Shown: positions 46,120 to 54,966, counted from the first letter of the stretch. The stretch is DNA of 64,000 nt from Dysgonomonas sp. UBA5412 (GCA_002409595.1 DHNQ01000029.1:164892-228891); one strand, 5' to 3'. Notes: generated by a model not told the origin, from the letters alone. Translations and numbers: made by a program.

Positions 46120-46749
46120 TTATAAAAGGCCTCTATCTGTAAATACTTTGCGTAAATCTTCGTCTTGATTTGCCATATATGTCTGAAATCCGAGCTTCTG
46201 CCCTATCTCAACATTGGCTTTGCCATCATCGAGGAAAAGTGTTTCGGATGGATCCATTTTAGAATCAGCCAATATAAAGTCAAATATTTCACGGTCGGGT
46301 TTTGCCGAACCGATTTCATACGATAGATAACATTTGTCGAAAAAATCGCCAATATTTAACCCTTCGGGTGAGAAATCTTTAGTAAAAGCCCATCCCATAA
46401 CAGAAGGATTTGTATTACTCAACAGATAAACATTATATTTTTTGCGAAGGTCTTTTAATAACTGAAATTTATATTCCGGTATTCCTGCCAAAAAAGCCAG
46501 CCATCCCGAATCTATTTCGGCATCAGAGGCTGTACTACCTGACAGACGTCGAAATTCTTTATAAAATTCTTCGGGAGATATTTTTCCTTCTTCATATTCC
46601 AAAAATATTCCTTTCTGACGGAATTCTCCTAAATATTCTTGAATATTGGGAAACCCGATTTCTGTAAACCGATCTAAAGCTTGTTGTTTGTTAAGGCTCA
46701 CGATGACACCACCAAAATCGAAAAGGATGTTTTTAATTGCTTTACTCAT
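46120..46749 (-). CDS. HAD family phosphatase (subfamily IA)
   Basis: 209 residues. HAD motifs: nucleophile in ILFDFGGVIV (about 9-18), LLSNTNPSVM (motif II), AKPDREIFDF with the Lys (motif III) and LFLDDGKANVEIGQKLG (motif IV). The form FDFGGV resembles YihX-like sugar-phosphate or nucleotide phosphatases. It sits upstream of ribF and could dephosphorylate a riboflavin precursor, but that is only positional inference. Confidence 0.9.
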   Translation of the reverse strand: MSKAIKNILFDFGGVIVSLNKQQALDRFTEIGFPNIQEYLGEFRQKGIFLEYEEGKISPEEFYKEFRRLSGSTASDAEIDSGWLAFLAGIPEYKFQLLKDLRKKYNVYLLSNTNPSVMGWAFTKDFSPEGLNIGDFFDKCYLSYEIGSAKPDREIFDFILADSKMDPSETLFLDDGKANVEIGQKLGFQTYMANQDEDLRKVFTDRGLL

Positions 46750-46901
46750 AATTCAAATTTATAATATTCGTATTTTTCCGTCCTGCCCTCCAAAAGAACA
46801 TTCTTTACGGATATATACTACGAAGTTAGTTATTTATTCATTAAGAGCAGCCGTTTTTCAAATTTGTATTTGTATTTTTGTTAACATTAAAATGTTTTGA
46901 T

Positions 46902-47624
46902 GTGCTCTATAAAACGAGAGGCTTGGTCCTGAATACGATCAACTATAACGATAAATATTTGCTTGCCCAGATATTCACTGAATCATTCGGGCGAGTTACC
47001 TATATGGTATCCAAATCTAAAGGAAAAAACACCAAGACTCCTAAATCTTTATTTTCACCACTAGCGGTATTGGAGCTCGAAGTAGAGCATCAGGCTACAC
47101 GTGATATACAACGAATAAGAGAAGCTCGCTCAGAATTATTTTTGTATGCAATAGCGACAGATTTGAGCAAAACTTCAATGGCTTTCTTTCTCTCCGAATT
47201 TCTGACACGGGTTTTGCGCGATGCGAGCGATAGCCGTCTATTGTTTAACTTTCTTGATCAGTCTGTACAAATATTAGAAATGACAGATCGGAGCATTGCC
47301 AATTTTCATTTGGTATTTATGCTCAAGTTGAGCCATTTTCTAGGATTTTATCCTAATGTGGAAGAATATAAAGAGAATAGTCTGTTCGATATGATAAACG
47401 GAGAGTTTGTTATATATCAACCCTTACACAAACATTTTCTTAATCGGGCTGACAGTAAAGCTCTTTCTATGTTAGCACGAATATCGTATGAAAATATGCA
47501 TCACTATGTTTTCTCACGACAAGACAGAATAAATATTATAAACCGGATATTGGAGTATTACCGCCTACACCTTTACGATTTTCCGGCTTTAAAAACTCTT
47601 GATATTTTACATGAATTATTTTAA
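46902..47624 (+). CDS. recO: DNA repair protein RecO
   Basis: 240 residues from a GTG at 46902, giving the family-typical start MLYKTRGLVLNTINYNDKY. A TTG at 46878 would add eight residues, but it is part of a TATTTTTG promoter-like box (46873-46880), so the GTG is preferred. An N-terminal OB fold (about 1-80, with GRVTYMVSKSKG) is followed by the helical domain. No zinc Cys set is present. It loads RecA with RecR in gap repair. Followed after 6 bp by the membrane MutS-like gene. Confidence 0.9.
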   Translation: MLYKTRGLVLNTINYNDKYLLAQIFTESFGRVTYMVSKSKGKNTKTPKSLFSPLAVLELEVEHQATRDIQRIREARSELFLYAIATDLSKTSMAFFLSEFLTRVLRDASDSRLLFNFLDQSVQILEMTDRSIANFHLVFMLKLSHFLGFYPNVEEYKENSLFDMINGEFVIYQPLHKHFLNRADSKALSMLARISYENMHHYVFSRQDRINIINRILEYYRLHLYDFPALKTLDILHELF

Positions 47625-47630
47625 TATATT

Positions 47631-49424
47631 ATGACACTAGAAGACGTAAAAGAATCGTACAAAATAATTATAAACACAGAACAAGTTACACTTTCGAAAC
47701 TAAAGAAAACAATATTCAGGATAGGGACAATCAGGCTGCTTCTTGTTTTGGTTTGTATTGCATTATGTTATGCAATATGGCACAATACAGCAATAGTCAT
47801 TGGTGTAGTTGGTTTGAGTATCATTATATACTTAGTGCTGATGAAATACCATGACAAGCTATTCTCCCAAAAAAGATATTCGGAACTGATCATTCAAAAT
47901 GCCGAAAATGAACTGCAGGCTATTGATTATAATTTTTCTGCTTTTGACGGAGCGCCTGAAAAGGTTGATGCCGATCATAGTTATGGGATGGATTTAGATC
48001 TATTTGGTAATAAGTCATTTTTCCAAGCTCTCAACAGAACTGTTACTCCGCTAGGTAAAGAAGAATTAGCAAATTCGCTGCTCTTCCCTATGGAAAAGAA
48101 AGACAAGATAACAGATCAACAATGTGCAATAAAGGAGTTGAGCAGAAAAACGAATCTGTTAAACCATTTCAGGGCAATAGGAATGATGACTGATACTGAG
48201 GGGTTGGATGTGAATTATTTTTCTCAACAATTTTTGCAAACCAAATTACGCTCTAAAAGTTTTTGGAGATATTTTGTATATATAGCACCAATCGTATTAC
48301 TACCGGTCTTAGCACTATCAATCTTCGACATCATACCGATTTCGGTATTCGGCTTATGCTGGACTATCTTTTTCGTATTAAGTCTGCTTGCGCTAGGGGA
48401 TGCAAAACAGAAGCTCGGACTATTTGAAAAAAAGATAGAGACTTTAAATACATATTCAAGATTGTTTCAAATCATTGAATCTGAAAAATTTGAGTCTTCA
48501 AAATTGACTGATATTCAAATAAAAGTAAAAGACAATCAGTGTGCCTCACAAGCAGTCAACCAACTAAAAGGATATAGCAACAATCTTGATCAATCGTCTA
48601 ATATCTTAGGGTTATTAATACTCAATCCATTCTTTTTCTGGAATATAATCTATTCCATTAAAATAGAAAAATGGATTATGCGAAATAAAGAAAATGTAGC
48701 CAGCTGGTTTGAAAGCCTAGCCCAATTCGATAGCCTGGTTTCGATGGCTAACTTTGCTTACAACAATCCTGAATACACATACCCTGAAGCCTGCGATAAT
48801 TTTGTTTTGGAAGGAAAAAGCCTCGGTCACCCAATGCTAAACAGAAGCATCTGTGTACGCAATGATATAGACATAAGCCATAATCCTTATTTTCTTGTAA
48901 TAACGGGAGCCAACATGGCTGGCAAGAGTACATATTTGAGAACTGTCGGGATAAATCTGGTGTTGGCTTGTGCAGGCATACCCGTATGTGCAGATTCTTT
49001 TCGGTTCTATCCATATAGATTGGTCACTAATCTGCGCACATCCGACTCTTTGGCTGATAATGAGTCTTACTTCTTTGCAGAACTCAAACGCTTAAAGATG
49101 ATTATTGACCGACTGCAATCGGGTGAACATTTGTTTATCATCCTTGATGAGATATTAAAGGGTACTAATTCGGAAGATAAACAAAAGGGTTCGATTGCGT
49201 TGATGAAGCAATTGGTATCACTGAATGGAAATGGCATTATAGCTACTCACGACCTTATATTGGGAAATCTTGAAGAGGAGTTTCCCGAAGCAATAAAGAA
49301 CTACCGCTTCGAAGCTGACATAGAAGGTGAACACTTATCCTTTACATACAAAATGAGGGAAGGCGTGGCACAAAATATGAATGCAAGTTTTCTTATGAAA
49401 AAAATGGGTATTACAGGTCTTTAA
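47631..49424 (+). CDS. Membrane-anchored MutS-like ATPase
   Basis: 597 residues. Two pairs of hydrophobic helices are seen, about 33-71 and 212-254. The C-terminal 180 residues are a MutS domain V ATPase: Walker A in TGANMAGKSTYLRT (from about 426), the DNES/SYFFAEL signature (about 473-485), and Walker B in LFIILDEILKGTNS (about 500). Mismatch-recognition and connector domains of MutS are missing, and there is no Smr domain as in MutS2. Family seen in Bacteroidetes; its role is unknown. It sits between recO and DUF2851, so a link to DNA or nucleic acid handling at the membrane is possible. Confidence 0.88.
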   Translation: MTLEDVKESYKIIINTEQVTLSKLKKTIFRIGTIRLLLVLVCIALCYAIWHNTAIVIGVVGLSIIIYLVLMKYHDKLFSQKRYSELIIQNAENELQAIDYNFSAFDGAPEKVDADHSYGMDLDLFGNKSFFQALNRTVTPLGKEELANSLLFPMEKKDKITDQQCAIKELSRKTNLLNHFRAIGMMTDTEGLDVNYFSQQFLQTKLRSKSFWRYFVYIAPIVLLPVLALSIFDIIPISVFGLCWTIFFVLSLLALGDAKQKLGLFEKKIETLNTYSRLFQIIESEKFESSKLTDIQIKVKDNQCASQAVNQLKGYSNNLDQSSNILGLLILNPFFFWNIIYSIKIEKWIMRNKENVASWFESLAQFDSLVSMANFAYNNPEYTYPEACDNFVLEGKSLGHPMLNRSICVRNDIDISHNPYFLVITGANMAGKSTYLRTVGINLVLACAGIPVCADSFRFYPYRLVTNLRTSDSLADNESYFFAELKRLKMIIDRLQSGEHLFIILDEILKGTNSEDKQKGSIALMKQLVSLNGNGIIATHDLILGNLEEEFPEAIKNYRFEADIEGEHLSFTYKMREGVAQNMNASFLMKKMGITGL

Positions 49425-49462
49425 AACACGTCATTGTTTACACAGTATAACCTTAACGAATT

Positions 49463-50728
49463 ATGGAAGATATACTTCATTACGTATGGAAATATCGTCT
49501 TTTTGAGAAAGACTTAAAAACAACATCAGGACAATCGTTAGAGATAATAGACACGGGATTGGCTAACACAAATGAAGGTCCTGATTTTTTCAATGCTAAA
49601 ATCAAAATAGATGATAAAATTTGGGCAGGAAACATAGAGATTCATCGCAATTCGGATGAATGGGTCAAACATAAGCATCATACAAATAAGGCTTATAACT
49701 CAGTTATTTTACACGTTGTTGAAAAAGCTAATTGTGAAGTATTTAATGAACAGGGTCAAAGTATTTCTCAATGTGAAATAGCCTTTCCAAATCACATAAA
49801 GGATAATTATGAGTTTCTGATCCACTCCGATATAGATATCCCGTGCTGTAATTATATTGGTTCTATGTCGTCGTTTCATCTGAACTCGTGGATGAATTCA
49901 TTGTTGGTAGAACGCATGCAGCGAAAAGCTAGCCAGATAGAAGATTTATTGAAAAGATACAACAACTCGTGGGAGGATGTATTTTATATCATTCTTTCAC
50001 GTAATTTCGGATTCGGACTCAACTCCGATTCATTCGAGCGCTTGGCTCATAGCCTCCCTTTGAAGTATATACAGAAGCAGGGGGATAATCTGATCCAGAT
50101 AGAAGCCTTATTATTTGGTCAGGCGGGTATTTTGGATAGTATGAAAGTACAAGACGACTATTTCTCGTTATTGAAGAAAGAATACGAGTTTTTGAAAAAT
50201 AAATATGAATTAAGTCCGTTAGAATCTTATATATTTAAAAGTTTAAGGACTAGACCAACTGCTTTTCCACAAATAAGGATAGCGCAACTGGCTGCCTTAT
50301 TACATAATTCGCAAGGGTTATTTTCTAAAATTGTAACATGTAATGATATGGGACGCATCAGATTGATGTTTCACATAAATACTTCGGAATATTGGCAGAC
50401 GCATTATACTTTTGGCGTCACATCGGAGAGGAAATCAAAATATCCGGGAGATTCGTCTCTCGATATAATACTAATAAATACCGTAGCCCCTATATTGTTT
50501 CTGTATGGAAAAAGTATAGATAGTGAAGCCCATTGTGAGAGAGCATTGAGTTTTTTAGAATTGTTAAAGCCTGAAAAGAATTCTATTACAAAGTCTTTTG
50601 AGAAACTAAAAGTACCTTTGCGTAATGCTGCCGATTCTCAAGCAATCATACAACTGAAACGTGAGTATTGTGAGCCTAAAAAATGTCTGTTTTGTAGAAT
50701 CGGACATCAGTTTTTAGCTGATAAATGA
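49463..50728 (+). CDS. DUF2851 family protein
   Basis: 421 residues of a family found mainly in Bacteroidetes. Near the N-terminus GPDF (D41) is followed by GNIEIH (E59, H61) and then DEW...HKHH and VILHVVE, a layout like a PD-(D/E)XK nuclease core with a variant last residue. The C-terminus has C403-x4-C408-x2-C411-x3-H415, a possible zinc site. No function is established to my knowledge. It follows the membrane MutS-like gene after 38 bp on the same strand. Confidence 0.85.
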   Translation: MEDILHYVWKYRLFEKDLKTTSGQSLEIIDTGLANTNEGPDFFNAKIKIDDKIWAGNIEIHRNSDEWVKHKHHTNKAYNSVILHVVEKANCEVFNEQGQSISQCEIAFPNHIKDNYEFLIHSDIDIPCCNYIGSMSSFHLNSWMNSLLVERMQRKASQIEDLLKRYNNSWEDVFYIILSRNFGFGLNSDSFERLAHSLPLKYIQKQGDNLIQIEALLFGQAGILDSMKVQDDYFSLLKKEYEFLKNKYELSPLESYIFKSLRTRPTAFPQIRIAQLAALLHNSQGLFSKIVTCNDMGRIRLMFHINTSEYWQTHYTFGVTSERKSKYPGDSSLDIILINTVAPILFLYGKSIDSEAHCERALSFLELLKPEKNSITKSFEKLKVPLRNAADSQAIIQLKREYCEPKKCLFCRIGHQFLADK

Positions 50729-50939
50729 GATTTGAAGAATATTAAATTATAAGACAGCAAAACATATTAATTTTATCTATACTGAAAGGTTATTACATAT
50801 TTGACTTAACAAAAAAGAAACAGAAAAAAATATAGAAAAGTTGTAACTTTTGTCACCTTTGTCACTTTTTAGGACGAATGACATTTGAAAGAACAAAGAA
50901 AATATTAATACATATATTTAAACTCAATAGTTGTAAGAC

Positions 50940-52151
50940 ATGAAATATATCGACTTGTTCAATCATCTGAAAAAGATTGAAAATTACACTGATAATGAGA
51001 TAGAAATAGATGAAAAACTCGTTATAAGAAATTATACATTCGAGTCCGGATACCGCTTTATATTACCCGGAGGATTGGGTAATAATGACGATTATGAATA
51101 CATACCAAGTGTGCCGGAGGATTATGAACCGGATGTGATTCAACAAATGTTGAACAAAAAAGATGCAGAAATACAAGAAAATATAACGTTTCGCTATCAT
51201 ATGATTATGCCCAAGAATGAAAAGAAAACGAAGGGCATCATATTTATGTTCCATGGGTTTAACGAGAAATATTGGAGCAAATACCTGCCTTGGGCAACAT
51301 ATATTGCAGACAAGACGGGCAAGTCGATAGTCTTGTTTCCAATAGCCTTTCACATGAATAGAGCCCCTGCTGCATGGAGCAATTCACGCGAAATGTATCA
51401 TGTGAGCGAACAAAGAAAATTGCGGCATCCGGATATTCTTTGCTCAAGCCTCTCAAATGTTGCTATCAGCACGCGTCTACATAATAAGCCACAGAGGTTT
51501 ATATGGTCGGGGCTACAAAGTTATTATGATGTTATAGATTTTGTCGAAGCTTTTAAGAAGGGTCTGCATCCCGCCATAGAACCTGATGCGAGTATAGACT
51601 TTATTTCCTACTCGATCGGTACGTTTCTTGGCGAAATATTGATGATGAGTAACAAAAATGGTTACTTCTCAAACTCTCGATATGCTACATTCTGTGGAGG
51701 TGCTGTCTTTAACAGATTGTCTCCTGTATCTAAGTTCATTCTAGATAGTGAAGCTAATGTAAGCCTTTATTCATATGTTGTCGAACATCTGGAAAGCCAT
51801 ATGAAACGCGACGAAGTATTACGATACTATATGCACACTCATCCTGAAGGGAATAACTTCAGAAGTATGCTAAATTATAAAGTCCGTACTGTGGAACGTG
51901 AAGAATTGTTTAGACAGATGAGCCATCAGTTCTATGCTATCACCTTGGCTAAGGATGAAGTAGTGCCTACATACGAAGTTGTAAATACCTTGCAAGGATC
52001 ATTAAGAGATATTCCGATAGAGATAGAAACATTGGATTTTCCATACAAATATACACACGAGGATCCGTTTCCTGCCCTGCCTAAAATCACTGATGCTGTT
52101 GACGAACAATTTCACATTACTTTTGACAAGATAAGTAACTTTTTAAAATAA
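50940..52151 (+). CDS. Alpha/beta-hydrolase-like protein (DUF6051-type)
   Basis: 403 residues, no signal peptide. The fold is read from GIIFMFHGFNEKYW (oxyanion loop, about 99-112), the nucleophile elbow ISYSIGTFLGE with Ser 225, an Asp in TLAKDEVVPTYE (about 338) and a His in YTHEDPFPALP (about 380). Residues 1-90 form an extra N-terminal region. It is followed after 7 bp by a secreted DUF1080 protein. Substrate unknown; lipase, esterase or acyl hydrolase are all possible. Confidence 0.75.
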   Translation: MKYIDLFNHLKKIENYTDNEIEIDEKLVIRNYTFESGYRFILPGGLGNNDDYEYIPSVPEDYEPDVIQQMLNKKDAEIQENITFRYHMIMPKNEKKTKGIIFMFHGFNEKYWSKYLPWATYIADKTGKSIVLFPIAFHMNRAPAAWSNSREMYHVSEQRKLRHPDILCSSLSNVAISTRLHNKPQRFIWSGLQSYYDVIDFVEAFKKGLHPAIEPDASIDFISYSIGTFLGEILMMSNKNGYFSNSRYATFCGGAVFNRLSPVSKFILDSEANVSLYSYVVEHLESHMKRDEVLRYYMHTHPEGNNFRSMLNYKVRTVEREELFRQMSHQFYAITLAKDEVVPTYEVVNTLQGSLRDIPIEIETLDFPYKYTHEDPFPALPKITDAVDEQFHITFDKISNFLK

Positions 52152-52158
52152 TCATTCT

Positions 52159-52815
52159 ATGAAAAAAAATGCACTTTTCACAACTTTTATTCTCGCCATT
52201 TCGTTACTTACGTTTACCGAAAAGGCTGCTGCACAAGACAGGGAAGTTTTATTTAACGGCAAAGATCTTTCTAATTGGGAATTTGTCGTAGAAGGAAATC
52301 AAGCTGACCCTGCACAGGTATATAGTATCAAAGACAGCGTTATTCATATTTTGGGTAGCCCATTGGGATATATGTATACAAAAAAACAATATGACAACTT
52401 TCATCTACATGTTGAATGGAAATGGCCTAATGGTGTAGAATCTAACAGTGGTATCTTTGTCCTGATCGAAGAGCCTAAAAATCCATTTCCAAATGGTATA
52501 GAATGTCAGTTGAAAGCCGGAGATGCCGGTGATTTTGTATTACTTGGAGGATCAGATCTTGCAGAATTTAAAATTCAAGAAGGTACTCCCCGCCCTAAAT
52601 TTCCAGTAGTAAAGAAAGCTAATGAATCGAGTGAGAAACCTGCTGGAGAATGGAATGAAGCTGAGATATATTGTACAGATGGAGTGGTTACAGTATATAT
52701 AAATGGTGTTTTTCAGAATAGAGGAACAAACAAAATAAAAAAAGGGCATATCGGTCTGCAAAGTGAGGGAAAAGATGTAGAATTCCAAAATGTGCTCTTA
52801 ACACCTCTGCCGTAA
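52159..52815 (+). CDS. Secreted DUF1080 (3-keto-disaccharide hydrolase-like) protein
   Basis: 218 residues with a signal peptide ending AAAQ (about residue 25). The mature domain starts REVLFNGKDLSNWEF and contains ESNSGIFVLIEE and GHIGLQSEGKDVEFQNV, typical of the concanavalin-like DUF1080 fold. Members are annotated as hydrolases of 3-keto-glycosides or as glycan-binding proteins. It ends before a terminator and probably shares a transcript with the hydrolase gene upstream. Confidence 0.9.
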   Translation: MKKNALFTTFILAISLLTFTEKAAAQDREVLFNGKDLSNWEFVVEGNQADPAQVYSIKDSVIHILGSPLGYMYTKKQYDNFHLHVEWKWPNGVESNSGIFVLIEEPKNPFPNGIECQLKAGDAGDFVLLGGSDLAEFKIQEGTPRPKFPVVKKANESSEKPAGEWNEAEIYCTDGVVTVYINGVFQNRGTNKIKKGHIGLQSEGKDVEFQNVLLTPLP

Positions 52816-52835
52816 ATTTTACTTTTATAGTATAA

Positions 52836-52868
52836 AAAGAGGATATCTTATATTGAGATATCCTCTTT
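52836..52868. terminator. Bidirectional intrinsic terminator
   Basis: AAAGAGGATATCT with its exact mirror forms a 13-bp stem with a 7-base loop. It lies between the DUF1080 gene and the converging acetyltransferase gene and can serve both. Confidence 0.85.
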
Positions 52869-52870
52869 CA

Positions 52871-53323
52871 TTAAATATATTTCTCTAACATTATTAAGTC
52901 TACACATTGATTTCCATCTTCGAATATGGGTTCAGAATAATTTTCTATAAAGAAGTTTTTCTTGATGCTACATATCTTAAATCCCATCTTTTGATAAAAT
53001 TGAAGAGGTATTATACTCGTATTTGCCGTACCAATTATTAGTTTGGTAAACCCTTTATTCTTCATTAAAGTAAATATACGTGATAACAAAGCTGTCCCAA
53101 TGCCTTTTTCTTGATATTCGGACACTACGGCTATATTCTTTATTTCGATTGCATCATTATCTAAAGGATATAACACCAATACTCCTACTATCTGAGATTC
53201 TATATCAGCAACATAGGTATAAGTATAATCGAAATAAAGGTCTATCATCTCCTTAGAAGGATCAGCTAGAAACAAAAGTTGATAAGGAATAGGTTCGGAT
53301 CTGAGCAATTGTCTTACTATCAT
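52871..53323 (-). CDS. GNAT family N-acetyltransferase
   Basis: 150 residues. The acetyl-CoA binding loop is VVSEYQEKGIGTALLSRIF (about 83-101, Q-x-x-G-I-G), after beta strands typical of the fold, and LQFYQKMGF closes it. Small-molecule or protein acceptor cannot be told. It is upstream-adjacent to nothing on its strand except dnaA, from which a terminator separates it. Confidence 0.88.
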   Translation of the reverse strand: MIVRQLLRSEPIPYQLLFLADPSKEMIDLYFDYTYTYVADIESQIVGVLVLYPLDNDAIEIKNIAVVSEYQEKGIGTALLSRIFTLMKNKGFTKLIIGTANTSIIPLQFYQKMGFKICSIKKNFFIENYSEPIFEDGNQCVDLIMLEKYI

Positions 53324-53348
53324 ATCTAAACTGACTGGGTATAAAAAA

Positions 53349-53368
53349 AGCTGATAAAACTATCAGCT
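53349..53368 (-). terminator. Intrinsic terminator overlapping the dnaA stop codon
   Basis: AGCTGATA-n4-TATCAGCT on the minus strand, followed at once by TTTTTTAT. The dnaA stop (53365-53363) is inside the stem, as seen also for lpxB. Confidence 0.75.
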
Positions 53369-54775
53369 CTTTATTTTTTTCTCTATTTCGGCTATTTCTT
53401 CTCGAAACACTTTATCTACCTCCATTTGTTCTTTCACCATTCGACAAGCATGAAGCACTGTTGCATGATTCTTTTTACCAATGAGAGATCCGATTTGAGC
53501 TAATGACATCTCGGTATAACTTTTTGACAGATACATTGTAACTTGTCGGGCTTGTACAATTTGACGCTTGCGAGAGGCAGAATGGATTAATTCACTTTTG
53601 ATATTATAGAAATCACAAACAACTGATTCTATAACGTTTACAGTGATCTTCTTTGCTTCTATCTTCTTTATTGCCTGACCAATAACTCTGCGAGCTAATG
53701 GTAAATCAATATCCTTGTTATAAACCAAAGAGTGAGCCATTATGGATACAATGATCCCTTCCAGATCTCTGGCATTATCTGTTACATTCTCAGCAATGTA
53801 GTCTACTACATCTTCGGGTATGGAAAGCCCGTCGTGCAAGATTTTATTTTGGAGAATTCTTAATCTTAAAGCTTTGTCGGGATGGTCGACTTTAGTTGTC
53901 AGTCCCCATCTGAATCTTGTCAACAATCTTTCTTCTACCCCTTGTAATTCAGAAGGAGCTTTATCTGAAGTTAGAATCAATTGTTTATTATTCTGATGCA
54001 GATGATTGAATATATGGAACAATGTATTCTGAGTTTTTTCTATCCCTGCCAATTCATGAATATCATCTATTATAAGAACGTCTATACCTTGATAGAAGTT
54101 AATAAAGTCATTCGTAGTATTATAGCGCCCTGCATCTGCATATTGTATTTTAAATAAGTGAGCAGAAACGTATAAAACTCTTTTTTCCGGGTACAATTCT
54201 TTTATTCTTGTACCAATGGCATGACAAAGATGGGTTTTACCAACTCCTGATGTACCATGCACAAACAGCGGATTAAAGGCTGTTTTTCCAGGATTTTTAG
54301 TAATAGTTTCTCCTGCTGTGCGAGCTAGTTTATTACTGTCTCCTTCGAAAAAATTATCAAATGTATATTTAGAGTTTAACTGAGAGTCAAAATCATCGGC
54401 AACTACCTTTTGAAAAGGACTTGGTATTTTATTTTTATTTACTCCTTTTATTATAGCTTTATCAGCAACAGGAAAAGCTTTGGCATCTCCTCTATAATCA
54501 ACAACTGTATTAGTCGTATTTTCCATCAAAATACGATATTGAAGAATAGTGTCTTTGCCTATTTCTCTATGAAGCGTTGTTTTAAGGAGGTCTACAAACT
54601 TATCTTCAAGATACTCATAAAAGAATTGGCTGGGAACCTGTATCGTAAACACCTTGTTCTCATAAGAAAGTGGTACAATAGGGAGAAACCATGTTTTGAA
54701 AGCAGCATCAGGTATATTGTCCTGAATTACTTTTAAACAATTAGCCCATAAATTTATAGTAGATGAATGATCCAT
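53363..54775 (-). CDS. dnaA: Chromosomal replication initiator protein DnaA
   Basis: 470 residues. Domain I (about 1-85) begins WANCLKVIQDNIPDAAFKTWF. The AAA+ domain has Walker A GTSGVGKTHL (about 173) and Walker B VLIIDDIHELAG, plus the sensor region ILTSDKAPSELQGVEERLLTRF. Domain IV ends with the DNA-binding signature KKNHATVLHACRMV. It opens oriC for replication. No DnaA-box cluster is seen in its flanks. A promoter and a structured leader lie upstream. Confidence 0.98.
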   Translation of the reverse strand: MDHSSTINLWANCLKVIQDNIPDAAFKTWFLPIVPLSYENKVFTIQVPSQFFYEYLEDKFVDLLKTTLHREIGKDTILQYRILMENTTNTVVDYRGDAKAFPVADKAIIKGVNKNKIPSPFQKVVADDFDSQLNSKYTFDNFFEGDSNKLARTAGETITKNPGKTAFNPLFVHGTSGVGKTHLCHAIGTRIKELYPEKRVLYVSAHLFKIQYADAGRYNTTNDFINFYQGIDVLIIDDIHELAGIEKTQNTLFHIFNHLHQNNKQLILTSDKAPSELQGVEERLLTRFRWGLTTKVDHPDKALRLRILQNKILHDGLSIPEDVVDYIAENVTDNARDLEGIIVSIMAHSLVYNKDIDLPLARRVIGQAIKKIEAKKITVNVIESVVCDFYNIKSELIHSASRKRQIVQARQVTMYLSKSYTEMSLAQIGSLIGKKNHATVLHACRMVKEQMEVDKVFREEIAEIEKKIKS

Positions 54776-54849
54776 TAATTAGTTTAGATTATTATTATAT
54801 ATCTCTTCGTTCGATTTCGTTATGTAAATTTCTTAATTTATTTCAAATA

Positions 54850-54918
54850 AAAAAAGCCCCTTCTAATTTGGATATCTAGGTTAGAAAATATCTAATTTAA
54901 TGTCAATGACTTAAGGGC
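54850..54918 (-). promoter_or_regulatory. Terminator-like structure in the dnaA leader (candidate attenuator)
   Basis: On the minus strand GCCCTT (54918-54913) can pair with AAGGGGC (54862-54856), with one bulge, and the second arm is followed by a T-run. Inside lie smaller competing pairs (TTAGA/TCTAA and GATAT/ATATC). Because the dnaA promoter is upstream of it, a transcript must pass this element before reaching the dnaA ATG. Confidence 0.45.
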
Positions 54919-54936
54919 AAATTAAAACATCAGAGA

Positions 54937-54966
54937 CAAACCTACACGTAAACAATTACGCAACAA
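54937..54966 (-). promoter_or_regulatory. Bacteroidetes-type promoter of dnaA
   Basis: Minus strand: TTG (54966-54964), 19 bp, TAGGTTTG (54944-54937). Elements and spacing fit the consensus. It starts the transcript near 54930, giving a leader of about 155 bases before dnaA. Confidence 0.65.
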
